Shown: positions 1 to 6,945, counted from the first letter of the stretch. The stretch is DNA of 11,094 bases from an uncultured Selenomonadales bacterium (GCA_937877655.1 CALFJC010000138.1:1-11094), one strand, 5' to 3'. The notes: generated by a model from the sequence alone, not told the origin. Translations and numbers: made by a program.

Positions 1-27
1 ATGAAAACATCCTGTTTTCGTTGCCGG

Positions 28-50
28 CGGGCGCACGTCCTGTGCGCCCG
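28..50. repeat. 9-bp perfect inverted repeat near the left edge
   Basis: CGGGCGCAC at 28-36 is the exact reverse complement of GTGCGCCCG at 42-50, with a 5-base loop GTCCT. It is GC-rich, has no T-run on either side, and lies upstream of the chosen start of the DUF4127 gene. It is therefore more like a palindromic repeat or mRNA hairpin than an intrinsic terminator. Whether it recurs in the genome cannot be seen here. Confidence 0.6.
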
Positions 51-79
51 TGTCTCATTAATCATTACTCACTATATTT

Positions 80-87
80 GGAAGGAG
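80..87 (+). promoter_or_regulatory. Ribosome binding site supporting a TTG start at 99
   Basis: GGAAGGAG at 80-87 is a strong Shine-Dalgarno match 11 bases before an in-frame TTG at 99. No comparable site precedes the TTG at 21 or the ATG at 150, so it decides the start of the DUF4127 gene. Confidence 0.55.
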
Positions 88-98
88 AAAGAAATTCA

Positions 99-1706
99 TT
101 GCGCATTACGCATTACGCATTACGTATTGTCACTTGCTTTCTCGTCTTGATGATAATCTGCGCGGGAACAAGTGACTGCTCGGCGAAAAAGAAAAAAATT
201 CAGGAAAAAGTTTTATACATTCCGCACGACAGCCGCCCGATTGTCAACAAGCAGACGATTGAAGTTTTGGAGAAGGCGGGCTGGGCAGTTGTTTCGCCGC
301 CGTTGGAACTTTTGGGCAACCGCGAAAATCTAGGCGACCCGGATTTGTTGTGGGATTGGCTGAATAAAAATGCAAAGAAAGATATAACCGCCGCCGTCAT
401 TTCGTCGGATGCCTTGCTTTACGGAAGCTTGGTCGGCTCTCGCAAGCATGAATACGACGGCGATGAAATTTTGGCGCGGGCAGATTTGTTCGCGGAGTTT
501 CGTAAGAAGCATAAAAAAATCCCGCTGTATGTTTTCGGCTCGATAATGCGGACGCCGCGCACGGGTTTGGCTTCGGGTTACGAAGAACCGGATTATTATC
601 GCTATTACGGCACGAATATTTTTCGCTTAACCGAATTGATGGACAAGCAGGAATTGGAAGGTTTGACGCCGCGTGAAATTAAGGAATTTAATTTTCTGCA
701 ACGGCTTATTCCGCAAAAGGCGATTGAAGATTGGATGGGGCGGCGCGAAAAAAATTTTGATGCCAACAAAAAATTAATTGATTATGCTCGCGACAAAACT
801 TTTGATTATCTTTTGCTCGGACGTGACGACAATGCGCCTTACTCTCAAACGCACAACGAAGGGCGCAAGCTTTTGCAATACGGGCGCGGGCTCGAAAAAA
901 ATAAATACATAACGACGGCGGGCATTGACGAAATAGGATTGGTTTTGTTGACGCGAGCAGTTAATAAGCAGGCGAATATTTCTCCGAAAATTTTTGTCAA
1001 GTACAATTTCGGACGCGGCGGGCAGACAATCCCCGCTTATTCCGACGAACAACTTGACGATTCAATCGGAGCGGCGATTCAAGCGACGGGCGCGACTTTT
1101 ACTGAAGATGAATCCCGCGCAGATTTAATTTTGGCGGTGAATACGAATCCCGACGGAGAAACTTTCGAGGCGGACAACGCGATTAATGACGGCACGGCTC
1201 GCGAAGGCACGAAATTTTTTGTCGATACCGTTCAAAATTATGTCGGGCAGAACAAAAAAATTATCGTTGCCGACGTTGCTTTTGCGAACGGCTCGGACAA
1301 TGCGCTTATGAATCAGTTGCGGCGGCGCGGACTGCTTTTCAAAATTCAAGCTTATTCGGGTTGGAACACGCCGACGAACTCAACGGGCTTTGCATTGAGC
1401 ACGGGAATTTTGGCGGCGCGCATGAAAGATAATGCCGTTGATGAATTGCTTTTGCACCGTTACCTTGACGATTGGGCTTATCAAGCCAATGTCCGAAGTG
1501 TGGGCGCGAGTCAACTGAATTGGATTGCCGGCGACGGGCGTTACGAATTTTTAAACGATAAAATTCTTGCCGCCGAAGATAATTGTGCATCTTTGCTTGA
1601 AGAGTTTGCGCAGAGAAATCTTCCGAAATTCACGGGCAACGACAATATCAGAGTTCGTTTCCCTTGGAACAGAATGTTTGAGGCGGATATTTCCTTCGGC
1701 AAATAA
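99..1706 (+). CDS. Secreted DUF4127 family protein
   Basis: This is a 535-residue protein of the DUF4127 family, whose function is unknown. The TTG start at 99 gives a short charged N-terminus, a hydrophobic stretch (about residues 10-23) and a likely signal-peptide cleavage after CSA near 29, so the protein is probably exported. Family hallmarks are in order: YIPHDSRPIVNK (40-51), PPLELLG (67-73), SSDALLYGSLVGSRKHE (from 102), a segment IMRTPRTG, LLLGRDDNAPYS, TAGIDEIGLVLLTRAVN and VADVAFANGSDNALM. The conserved Asp, Arg and Asn residues suggest an enzyme-like fold, but no reaction is established. The reading frame stays open back to 21, and ATG 150 is an alternative start that would trim the signal peptide. 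It is a single gene with its own terminator directly downstream. Family assignment is confident from the motifs; secretion depends on the chosen start. Confidence 0.85.
   Translation: MRITHYALRIVTCFLVLMIICAGTSDCSAKKKKIQEKVLYIPHDSRPIVNKQTIEVLEKAGWAVVSPPLELLGNRENLGDPDLLWDWLNKNAKKDITAAVISSDALLYGSLVGSRKHEYDGDEILARADLFAEFRKKHKKIPLYVFGSIMRTPRTGLASGYEEPDYYRYYGTNIFRLTELMDKQELEGLTPREIKEFNFLQRLIPQKAIEDWMGRREKNFDANKKLIDYARDKTFDYLLLGRDDNAPYSQTHNEGRKLLQYGRGLEKNKYITTAGIDEIGLVLLTRAVNKQANISPKIFVKYNFGRGGQTIPAYSDEQLDDSIGAAIQATGATFTEDESRADLILAVNTNPDGETFEADNAINDGTAREGTKFFVDTVQNYVGQNKKIIVADVAFANGSDNALMNQLRRRGLLFKIQAYSGWNTPTNSTGFALSTGILAARMKDNAVDELLLHRYLDDWAYQANVRSVGASQLNWIAGDGRYEFLNDKILAAEDNCASLLEEFAQRNLPKFTGNDNIRVRFPWNRMFEADISFGK
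104..124 (+). repeat. Three tandem CATTACG heptamers in the signal-peptide codons
   Basis: CATTACG is repeated exactly three times at 104-124 and followed by a partial TATTG unit. As 21 bases is a multiple of three, each three-unit block keeps frame. It encodes residues 3-9 of the DUF4127 protein and overlaps the sequence just after the TTG start. Confidence 0.8.
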
Positions 1707-1713
1707 AAAAATT

Positions 1714-1741
1714 ATCCCTCCGATTTTTGGAGGGATTTTTT
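1714..1741 (+). terminator. Intrinsic terminator of the DUF4127 gene
   Basis: ATCCCTCC (1714-1721) pairs with GGAGGGAT (1729-1736) across a 7-base loop and is followed by a T-run to 1741. It starts 7 bases after the stop codon. The A-run just upstream can extend the stem. Confidence 0.85.
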
Positions 1742-1761
1742 AATGCATAATGAAAATCTAA

Positions 1762-1936
1762 ATCATATTGCCGACGATTCGGCTTCATGATGTTCCTGTT
1801 CAAAACTTTCAGCATTTCGATGAAGGCGAAGGCGACCTTTTCGGCGTAAGATACCTGCAAGTTTTTCAAAGGCGGCTGTTATGACAAAGTGCTTGAGCTT
1901 TGCGATAAAATTGGTTTGAAAAATATCGTCGTATAA
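1762..1936 (+). pseudogene. Decayed 3' end of an unidentified gene, frameshifted
   Basis: There is no intact gene between the two terminators, but the plus strand carries protein-like sequence in two frames. Frame one, open from 1762 (after a stop at 1759) to a TGA at 1882, reads with segments such as HDVPVQNFQHFDEGEG and DLFGVRYLQVF. After a one-base slip near the T5 tract at 1862-1866, the other frame continues KGGCYDKVLELCDKIGLKN and ends at TAA 1934, just before a terminator. The composition of both halves looks like real protein and the end sits where a gene end should. This suggests a truncated gene remnant with a frameshift. I do not recognise the family. It could also be chance; no start codon or ribosome binding site is left. 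Confidence 0.4.
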
Positions 1937-1938
1937 AC

Positions 1939-1972
1939 AAAAAAACCCCGAAGTCGATTTGGGGCTTTTTTT
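1939..1972. terminator. Bidirectional intrinsic terminator
   Basis: CCCCGAA (1946-1952) pairs with TTTGGGG (1958-1964), including one G-T wobble, over a 5-base loop. A7 precedes the stem (1939-1945) and T7 follows it (1966-1972), so it would terminate transcription from both sides. On the minus strand it closes the four-gene operon, 2 bases past the M50 stop. On the plus strand it follows the remnant ending at 1936. Confidence 0.85.
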
Positions 1973-1974
1973 AT

Positions 1975-2598
1975 TTAAAGCAAAATGTTTACGATGTCTC
2001 GAAAAATTCCGAAGATAAATCTTTGCAACGGCACAAAAATATAATGCAAAATCGGCGTCATGAGGATTATGATTAGGAAGATGAAGCTGTAACGTTCGAG
2101 TTTTTCATAACCGCGTGCCAATTCGTAAGGAAGCAAATTTCTCAAAATGTGCGAGCCGTCGAGCGGCGGGATTGGCAACATGTTAAAAATCGCGAAGTTG
2201 ATATTGTAGATGATAATCAAATTGAAAACGACAAGCAAGCCGTCAGACATTGGGAAATCCAGTTTCACGAGCAAAACCAAAAAAATTAGCGCGACAAACG
2301 ACGTGATTAAATTCGAGGCGGGACCTGCCAGCGAAACCAAAATATCATCTCTGCGCGGGTTGGAAAAATTCAGCGGATTAATCTGAACGGGCTTAGCCCA
2401 GCCGAAATGAACGAAGAACAACATTAAAAGACCGATGGGATCAATGTGCGCGGCGGGATTGAGAGTCAGCCGCCCTTGCATTTTCGGTGTATAGTCTCCG
2501 AGTGCATAGGCAACGCGGGCATGAGAAAATTCGTGAATAACCATAGCAATGATAATGCCGGGCACGCCGGCGATTAATTGACCAATATCATCAAACAT
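1975..2598 (-). CDS. Site-2 protease family (M50) zinc metallopeptidase
   Basis: This 207-residue polytopic inner-membrane protein belongs to the M50 site-2 protease family, in the small subgroup without PDZ domain (YwhC-like). The zinc-binding HExxH motif is HEFSH at residues 22-26 inside the first hydrophobic segment. The third ligand region is the NMLPIPPLDG motif (139-148, Asp 147). Between them are GRLTLNP and a SLAGPASNL segment also typical of the subgroup. About five hydrophobic segments are visible. Such enzymes cleave substrates within the membrane, often anti-sigma factors or signal-peptide remnants; the substrate here is unknown. The ATG has a GGAGGC ribosome binding site (2605-2610), and the gene starts 15 bases after the GT2 stop, so it is the last gene of the minus-strand operon. 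Confidence 0.9.
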   Translation of the reverse strand: MFDDIGQLIAGVPGIIIAMVIHEFSHARVAYALGDYTPKMQGRLTLNPAAHIDPIGLLMLFFVHFGWAKPVQINPLNFSNPRRDDILVSLAGPASNLITSFVALIFLVLLVKLDFPMSDGLLVVFNLIIIYNINFAIFNMLPIPPLDGSHILRNLLPYELARGYEKLERYSFIFLIIILMTPILHYIFVPLQRFIFGIFRDIVNILL

Positions 2599-2613
2599 TA
2601 AATCGCCTCCGAT

Positions 2614-3561
2614 TTACTCATTTAAAAATTCGCTCACGATAAAGCGCGGGCGTTTTTTACTTTCCAGATAAATTTTTCCGACGTATTCGCCGACAATGCC
2701 GATTGATAAGAGGATAAGCCCGCCGATAAACCACAGCGACGCCAACATACTTGTCCAGCCGCGAACCGTATCGCCGAAAAAATATTCATACAGCGTCCAA
2801 AGAATCACAAAAAAACTGATTGAACTCATGGCGACGCCCAAAGTTGTAATCATGCGAATCGGCTCGACGGTTAAGGAAGTTATGCCTTGAAATGCGAAGG
2901 ACAACATTTTTTTCAGCGGATATTTACTTTCGCCCGCAAAACGTTCCGCCCGTTCGTAATAAACTTTTGCAGAAGGATAACCGATCATCGGGACAATTCC
3001 GCGCAGAAACAAATTGACTTCGCCGAATTGCGCCAAGCCGTCAAGAGCACGTCGACTCATCAAGCGATAATCGGCGTGATTGTTCACAATGTCTGCTCCC
3101 AAAAATTTTATCAGCTTATAAAAACTCTCCGCCGTAAATCGTTTAAAAAAAGTATCTGTTTCGCGTTTGCTCCGCACGCCGTAAACAATGTCGAAACCTT
3201 CTTTGTATCTACAAATCATTTCGTCAATCGCGTTTATGTCATCTTGCAAATCGGCATCCATTGAAATTACCATGTCCGCGCAGTCTTTGACGGTCATTAG
3301 TCCGGCAAGTAAAGCGTTTTGATGTCCGCGATTGCGAGAAAGATTTATGCCCGAAAAAATTTTATCCCGTTCGTGCAGTTCGCAAATAATTTTCCACGTC
3401 GAATCTTTGGAGCCGTCATTTACAAAGACAATGCGACTTTTTGCCGAAATATTTTTTGCCGCAATCAGCGTTTGAAATTTTTCTTTCAATCTTTTGGCAG
3501 TCTCGCGCAGAACTTCCTGCTCATTGTAACACGGAATAACGACGTACAAAACTTCATTCAT
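2614..3561 (-). CDS. Family 2 glycosyltransferase, polyprenyl-phosphate sugar synthase type
   Basis: The protein has 315 residues. The N-terminal GT-A domain starts VVIPCYNEQEVL, with NDGS at 48-51, LSRNRGHQNALLAG, and the metal/nucleotide motif DADLQDD at 102-108. A conserved segment NNHADYRLMSRRAL follows. Two membrane segments near the C-terminus (roughly 225-250 and 265-290) end in VGEYVGKIYLESKKRP, as in GtrB/ArnC/DPM1-like enzymes. The expected reaction is transfer of a sugar from a nucleotide sugar to undecaprenyl phosphate on the cytoplasmic face; the sugar cannot be told. I chose ATG 3561 (MNEVLYVVIPCYNE) over the longer open frame to 3666 because it has an AAGGA site upstream and gives the family N-terminus. 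It lies 4 bases after the stop of the upstream membrane protein, so the two are probably translationally coupled. Confidence 0.9.
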   Translation of the reverse strand: MNEVLYVVIPCYNEQEVLRETAKRLKEKFQTLIAAKNISAKSRIVFVNDGSKDSTWKIICELHERDKIFSGINLSRNRGHQNALLAGLMTVKDCADMVISMDADLQDDINAIDEMICRYKEGFDIVYGVRSKRETDTFFKRFTAESFYKLIKFLGADIVNNHADYRLMSRRALDGLAQFGEVNLFLRGIVPMIGYPSAKVYYERAERFAGESKYPLKKMLSFAFQGITSLTVEPIRMITTLGVAMSSISFFVILWTLYEYFFGDTVRGWTSMLASLWFIGGLILLSIGIVGEYVGKIYLESKKRPRFIVSEFLNE

Positions 3562-3565
3562 GAAA

Positions 3566-5467
3566 TCATTCCTTAAAATGTTCACGCTTATATTCCTCAA
3601 AACGATTTTTAAACAATTCGGGCTGATTGGGATAAAGTTCGACGAAATAATTTTCCACAAAATCAATATCCGCCTTTTCGTAAGGCGAAATTTTTTCGCA
3701 TAGTTTAAACTTTACCGTTGAAATGCCGTCAGGAGAGAATGAATACTCCTTAATTTTTTTGAAATGCCTTGAAAGCGGCGGAGAATGCATAATTCCTTCC
3801 GAAAGAGCCGCGACAACCGATTGATCCTGCGGACGAAGATGCGTTTGTATCGGTTCGGAGACGATAATAAAATCTGCGTCGAAAAATCTTGTCGGGAAAC
3901 CGTCCCTTAAATCTACATCTGCAGTTCCCATCAAACTCTGTAAAGCTCCGTGACGCTCCGGAAGATAAACTGCCTGCAGAGTAGCGGAATTATACAGACC
4001 GCTGCTCGCCAAAAGATAAATTTTCTTTTCGTTGCTTGCCGTCAGCTCATTCAAATCGGATACGAAAACTTTTAAATCGTCAATGTCATGTCGAACGGGC
4101 ACAGTATAACCCGCCGTGAATACGGAACTTAATTTGCCGCCGAAATTTCCCAAGTAAGATTGGAAGAAGTTAAAAGTCAAGATAAAAATCAGCGTTGCCC
4201 CCAAGTATTTGTTTTTAGAAAATGTGACGACAGCGGTTGTCGCAACGAGCATGGCGAACGGCAAAATCATTATGTAGTAATGTTGTCTGTCCATAAGTTG
4301 AATGCGACAAATCAAAAAGACTGAAACAAAAATCCACGTCAGAAAGAATGTCGAACAGGCAAACAATTTTTTATCTCTGAAACTCAAAAATACTCCGACG
4401 AGGAGAATTGCATAGAGTAACAGTCCCAAAAATCCGACGTGAACAAAAAAGCGTTCAGAAAAATCGAGACCGAGCTGATAAGCCGAATACGCTGTCCCTA
4501 TGTCATAACTCAGCGATCGTCTGATGAAAGTAAAAAACAGCGGCGACATTATCAGCAATGCGGAAAATCCGATGACTAAAAATTTTTTGCAAAGCATTAA
4601 GAAGTTGAACAGGAAATTTCTCTCTTGAAAACTAGTCAGAGTCACATAAAGTGTGTAGCCGAAGAAAATTCCCAAAATCATGTAAGCCGCCGTCCGCGCT
4701 TGAAATACCGCGAAGATACACAGCACTCCGATTAGAATTAATCGCTCCGATTGCAATTCCGCTCTGTTTAAACTCAAAAGCATTGCCAAAATTATTGTAC
4801 CCGGCAACAAGATTGAGATATTTGCATAGCCGACGAATATTGGAATTTCGATTATCGGCAGGAGCATAAAAATTGCCATGAACGCCGAGCACGGAAAATT
4901 TTTAAACCCGACTTCTTCCAAAAGATTCTTGAGTAATGCCGCCGCAAAAAAAATTGCGGGCAAGCCGAACATCAGCCAGACATAAAGTGTATAGCAGAGA
5001 AAACTTTTGCCGAAAATGTGCATTGGCAACGCCATCAACATCGGCAAAAAATTATTGTAGTCGGCGTGATTTATCGACCCGCGCAGATTTTTTAATGCTT
5101 GATGCGGGTCGCTGAAAGTTGTTTCTTCGCAGTAAATCGTCGGCTCCCATGTCTCCAAAGAATCCCAAATATAAATCGTTTGTTGGGAACTTACCATGAA
5201 AATTATAAAACCTGTGCCGACAGCCGCGACAAGTAAAATTCTCGGAAAATCTTTTATCAATTCGTCAAGAAAATTTATGTCGCAAAACTTCAGGCAACGA
5301 AACAACACGCCGTAATAGCCGCTGATTAAAAGCAAGCAGAGGATTGTTCCAGCGAACACGGGAAAAATTTTTCCGACAAGCGCAGTGAGTGCAACGAGCC
5401 CGACAAATGTCAGGAAAATCTGCGCGGATTTATGGTTGCGAAAAAAATTTATCGCCGAAGCTTTCAT
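3566..5467 (-). CDS. Polytopic membrane protein, probable GT-C-type glycosyltransferase
   Basis: This is a 633-residue protein with about ten or more hydrophobic segments over the first 450 residues and a mostly soluble C-terminal part of about 180 residues. The first large outside loop carries IYIWDSLETWEPT (98-110) and an INHADYNNFLPMLMALP segment (132-148). Acidic residues in that position (here Asp 102 and Glu 105) and the aromatic loop resemble GT-C enzymes that use lipid-linked sugars. LMDRQHYYIMILPFAML later in the chain also fits that fold. No family name can be given from reading alone; an O-antigen-type polymerase or another membrane protein remains possible. It sits directly before the GT2, which would supply a polyprenyl-phosphate sugar, and this is the best support for the role. 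The ATG has a GGAGGC site at 5474-5479. Confidence 0.65.
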   Translation of the reverse strand: MKASAINFFRNHKSAQIFLTFVGLVALTALVGKIFPVFAGTILCLLLISGYYGVLFRCLKFCDINFLDELIKDFPRILLVAAVGTGFIIFMVSSQQTIYIWDSLETWEPTIYCEETTFSDPHQALKNLRGSINHADYNNFLPMLMALPMHIFGKSFLCYTLYVWLMFGLPAIFFAAALLKNLLEEVGFKNFPCSAFMAIFMLLPIIEIPIFVGYANISILLPGTIILAMLLSLNRAELQSERLILIGVLCIFAVFQARTAAYMILGIFFGYTLYVTLTSFQERNFLFNFLMLCKKFLVIGFSALLIMSPLFFTFIRRSLSYDIGTAYSAYQLGLDFSERFFVHVGFLGLLLYAILLVGVFLSFRDKKLFACSTFFLTWIFVSVFLICRIQLMDRQHYYIMILPFAMLVATTAVVTFSKNKYLGATLIFILTFNFFQSYLGNFGGKLSSVFTAGYTVPVRHDIDDLKVFVSDLNELTASNEKKIYLLASSGLYNSATLQAVYLPERHGALQSLMGTADVDLRDGFPTRFFDADFIIVSEPIQTHLRPQDQSVVAALSEGIMHSPPLSRHFKKIKEYSFSPDGISTVKFKLCEKISPYEKADIDFVENYFVELYPNQPELFKNRFEEYKREHFKE

Positions 5468-5481
5468 TAAATCGCCTCCGA

Positions 5482-6048
5482 TTATTTCTTATGGAAAACT
5501 TGTTTGGCGAGCAGAAGAATCGAGACGGCTGATTTTGCGTCGAAAATTTTTCCGCTCTCGACCATTTGAAGGGCGGCAGTCAGAGGAATTTTTACGACGT
5601 TAATAAATTCGTCGGAGTCGGGATGAATTTTGCCGGGCGTCAAATCACTTGCCGCGTAGAGATGGATATATTCGTTGGTAAAACCAACGGTTGTGGCAAT
5701 GGTTGTGAGTTTCCAAAATTTGCCCGCCGTGTAACCCGTCTCTTCCGAAAGTTCGCGCTTGGCGCATTCAATCGGATCTTCGCCGAGTTTGTCGAGCTTG
5801 CCTGCGGGAACTTCGAGCGTCACTTTTCCGACGGGATAGCGGAATTGTCTCACAAGAATAATCTGATTGTCGGGAAGGAGAGGAATAACAGCCGACGCGC
5901 CGGGGTGTTCAATCCACTCGCGGACGGATTTGTGACCGTTGGGCAGTTCGACTTCATCTTTTCTCACGTGAAGAAGCACGCCGTCAAAAACGGGCTCGGA
6001 AGAAATTTTTTTCTCGACCAAATTTTTATCCTCGTTATCAATCAACAT
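5482..6048 (-). CDS. Nudix hydrolase, ADP-ribose pyrophosphatase type
   Basis: This is a 188-residue cytosolic enzyme. QFRYPVGKVTLEVPAGK (68-84) is the sequence that precedes the Nudix box in ADP-ribose pyrophosphatases. The box follows with Gly 83, Glu 90 and REL-S-EE-T-GY (98-106), whose glutamates bind the metal. Compared with the consensus G-x5-E, there is one extra residue (G-x6-E, KLDKLGED). The expected reaction is hydrolysis of ADP-ribose or a related nucleoside diphosphate sugar to AMP and the sugar phosphate. The start has an AAGGAG site at 6057-6062. It is the first gene of the minus-strand operon, with the next start 14 bases past its stop. No convincing -35/-10 pair is visible for the minus strand in the divergent gap. 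Confidence 0.9.
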   Translation of the reverse strand: MLIDNEDKNLVEKKISSEPVFDGVLLHVRKDEVELPNGHKSVREWIEHPGASAVIPLLPDNQIILVRQFRYPVGKVTLEVPAGKLDKLGEDPIECAKRELSEETGYTAGKFWKLTTIATTVGFTNEYIHLYAASDLTPGKIHPDSDEFINVVKIPLTAALQMVESGKIFDAKSAVSILLLAKQVFHKK

Positions 6049-6117
6049 TTTAATCGCTCCTTAAAAGTTTTATGCTAAACATTTTGCCACAACGGGAAAT
6101 TTTTTACAATATAAATT

Positions 6118-6144
6118 TTGACTTGGGAAAATCTGTGTTATAAT
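6118..6144 (+). promoter_or_regulatory. Sigma-70-type promoter with extended -10 for the lytic transglycosylase
   Basis: TTGACT at 6118-6123 and a perfect TATAAT at 6139-6144 are separated by 15 bases. The short spacing is offset by TGT directly before TATAAT (6136-6138), an extended -10. Transcription would start near 6151, about 28 bases before the ATG at 6179. Confidence 0.75.
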
Positions 6145-6178
6145 CGGAAAAATTTTTGGCGATAAGGGAGCAAATGAT

Positions 6179-6712
6179 ATGAAAAAATTTTTGGCGGCAG
6201 TAATTTTAAGTTTCATGTTAATGTTCGGCGGCGAAGTCGAGGCGGCGGATTATTACAGCGCGATTTATCAGACAGTCAATCGCTACAACGGCAACGAAGT
6301 TGAATGCGATTGGATAACGCGGGCGATTCTTTACGCCTCCAGCGAATATCAAGTGGATCCGATTTTGATAACTTCGATAATGGAAGCCGAGAGCGAATTT
6401 AATTTTCATGCGACAAGTGCCGTCGGCGCGGTCGGGCTTATGCAGTTAATGCCTTCGACGGCGGCGAGTTTGGGTGTCAATCCTCACAATCCGCTTGAAA
6501 ATGTTATCGGCGGCACGATTTACATCAAAAATCAGCTCGGACGTTTTCAAAATTGGGGAGCTTATTCCGTGACGGATGCGGTTGCGGCTTACAATGCCGG
6601 TCCCGGCGCAGTGGAAAAACACGGCGGCGTTCCGAATTATTCCGAAACCGTCCATTACGTTATCAAAGTCGCGAACAACTACAAAAATCTTTTGACGCTT
6701 ATTCAATCCTAA
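6179..6712 (+). CDS. Secreted lytic transglycosylase (SLT domain, GH23)
   Basis: The 177-residue protein begins with a signal peptide (MKKFLAAVILSFMLMFGG, cleavage near VEAA at 20-23). One catalytic SLT domain follows. The catalytic Glu 71 lies in EAESEFN, followed by AVGAVGLMQLMPSTAASLG (81-99), a Gly/Ile-rich helix and AAYNAGPGAVEKHGG (136-150), then YVIKVANNY. These are the standard GH23 motifs. Such enzymes cleave the MurNAc-GlcNAc bond of peptidoglycan to give 1,6-anhydro products in the periplasm. There is no extra binding domain, so it is a minimal member of the family. An AGGGAG site at 6165-6170 precedes the ATG. It is divergent from the Nudix operon, and no clear terminator separates it from the porin leader. 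Confidence 0.93.
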   Translation: MKKFLAAVILSFMLMFGGEVEAADYYSAIYQTVNRYNGNEVECDWITRAILYASSEYQVDPILITSIMEAESEFNFHATSAVGAVGLMQLMPSTAASLGVNPHNPLENVIGGTIYIKNQLGRFQNWGAYSVTDAVAAYNAGPGAVEKHGGVPNYSETVHYVIKVANNYKNLLTLIQS

Positions 6713-6783
6713 AAAATTTTGAGTGCCCGTGATTCTTATCACAGACAGAATTTCTTCTGCGTGCTAAACTTTTATAAATCTTC
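6713..6783. other. Intergenic stretch with two small hairpins and a possible -10
   Basis: GTGAT/ATCAC (6729-6733 with 6738-6742) and CAGAA/TTCTG (6746-6750 with 6755-6759) each form a 5-bp hairpin. Neither is followed by a T-run, so neither is a good intrinsic terminator for the lytic transglycosylase gene. TATAAA at 6773-6778 could be a -10 for the porin operon, but no good -35 stands 16-18 bases upstream. Where porin transcription starts is therefore unclear. Confidence 0.35.
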
Positions 6784-6855
6784 GAGCGAAAGCGTCTAAA
6801 GCGCAAGCCATGACGCTGAGCCGGGGTGGCGCGGGAAACTGCGTCGCCTTCCCTG
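6784..6855 (+). ncRNA. Structured 5' leader of the porin-mod operon, unassigned
   Basis: Two adjacent stems can form. The first pairs AGCGTC (6791-6796) with GACGCT (6812-6817) around a 15-base loop. The second pairs CGGGG (6822-6826) with CCCTG (6851-6855, one wobble), then after a small internal loop GGCG (6828-6831) with CGCC (6845-6848), then CG with CG. A competing GAAA-tetraloop hairpin at 6784-6796 would use up the first stem's 5' strand, so the region could switch fold. It lies about 115 bases before the porin start. I could not match it to a riboswitch class by eye (Moco, c-di-GMP, cobalamin and fluoride consensus sequences were considered). It may be a riboswitch, a protein-binding leader or an sRNA. 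Confidence 0.45.
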
Positions 6856-6876
6856 TTTGAAAAGGAGATGTCCACA

Positions 6877-6945
6877 GTGCGCAAGTTTTTTTGGTGTAGA
6901 AAATTTGGGCTGTCCTTTTGCAAACAAGCGGAGGGCAGTCCTTAA
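6877..6945 (+). CDS. Possible 22-residue leader peptide before the porin
   Basis: A GTG at 6877 stands 9 bases after an AAGGAG site (6862-6867) and opens 22 codons ending in TAA at 6943. The peptide begins MRKFFWCRKFG and ends KQAEGSP; it is basic and has one Trp and two Cys. An ATG at 6868 is in frame but too close to the site. The frame covers the whole stem at 6907-6941, so a ribosome translating it would disrupt that stem. It stops 24 bases before the porin ATG. There is no conservation evidence, and the ribosome binding site could be fortuitous. Confidence 0.35.
   Translation: MRKFFWCRKFGLSFCKQAEGSP

Noticed and set aside
1648..1869. 73-codon minus-strand frame across the DUF4127 terminator
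   Set aside because: It reads through a strong terminator and into the DUF4127 coding region, and the plus strand of the same interval has a better, gene-end-like remnant.
3562..3666. Longer version of the GT2 with 35 extra N-terminal residues
   Set aside because: The extension overlaps the end of the upstream gene, has no ribosome binding site and does not fit the family, whose N-terminus begins with the VVIPCYNE strand.
5566..6078. 170-codon open frame on the plus strand opposite the Nudix gene
   Set aside because: It is antisense to a gene with a complete Nudix box, and its product (Arg-, Asn- and Phe-rich) resembles no protein family.
6147..6195. Repeated AAAAATTTTTGGCG motif in the 5' region of the lytic transglycosylase
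   Set aside because: A-run/T-run pairs are common throughout this genome segment, and the second copy simply encodes KKFLAA of the signal peptide.
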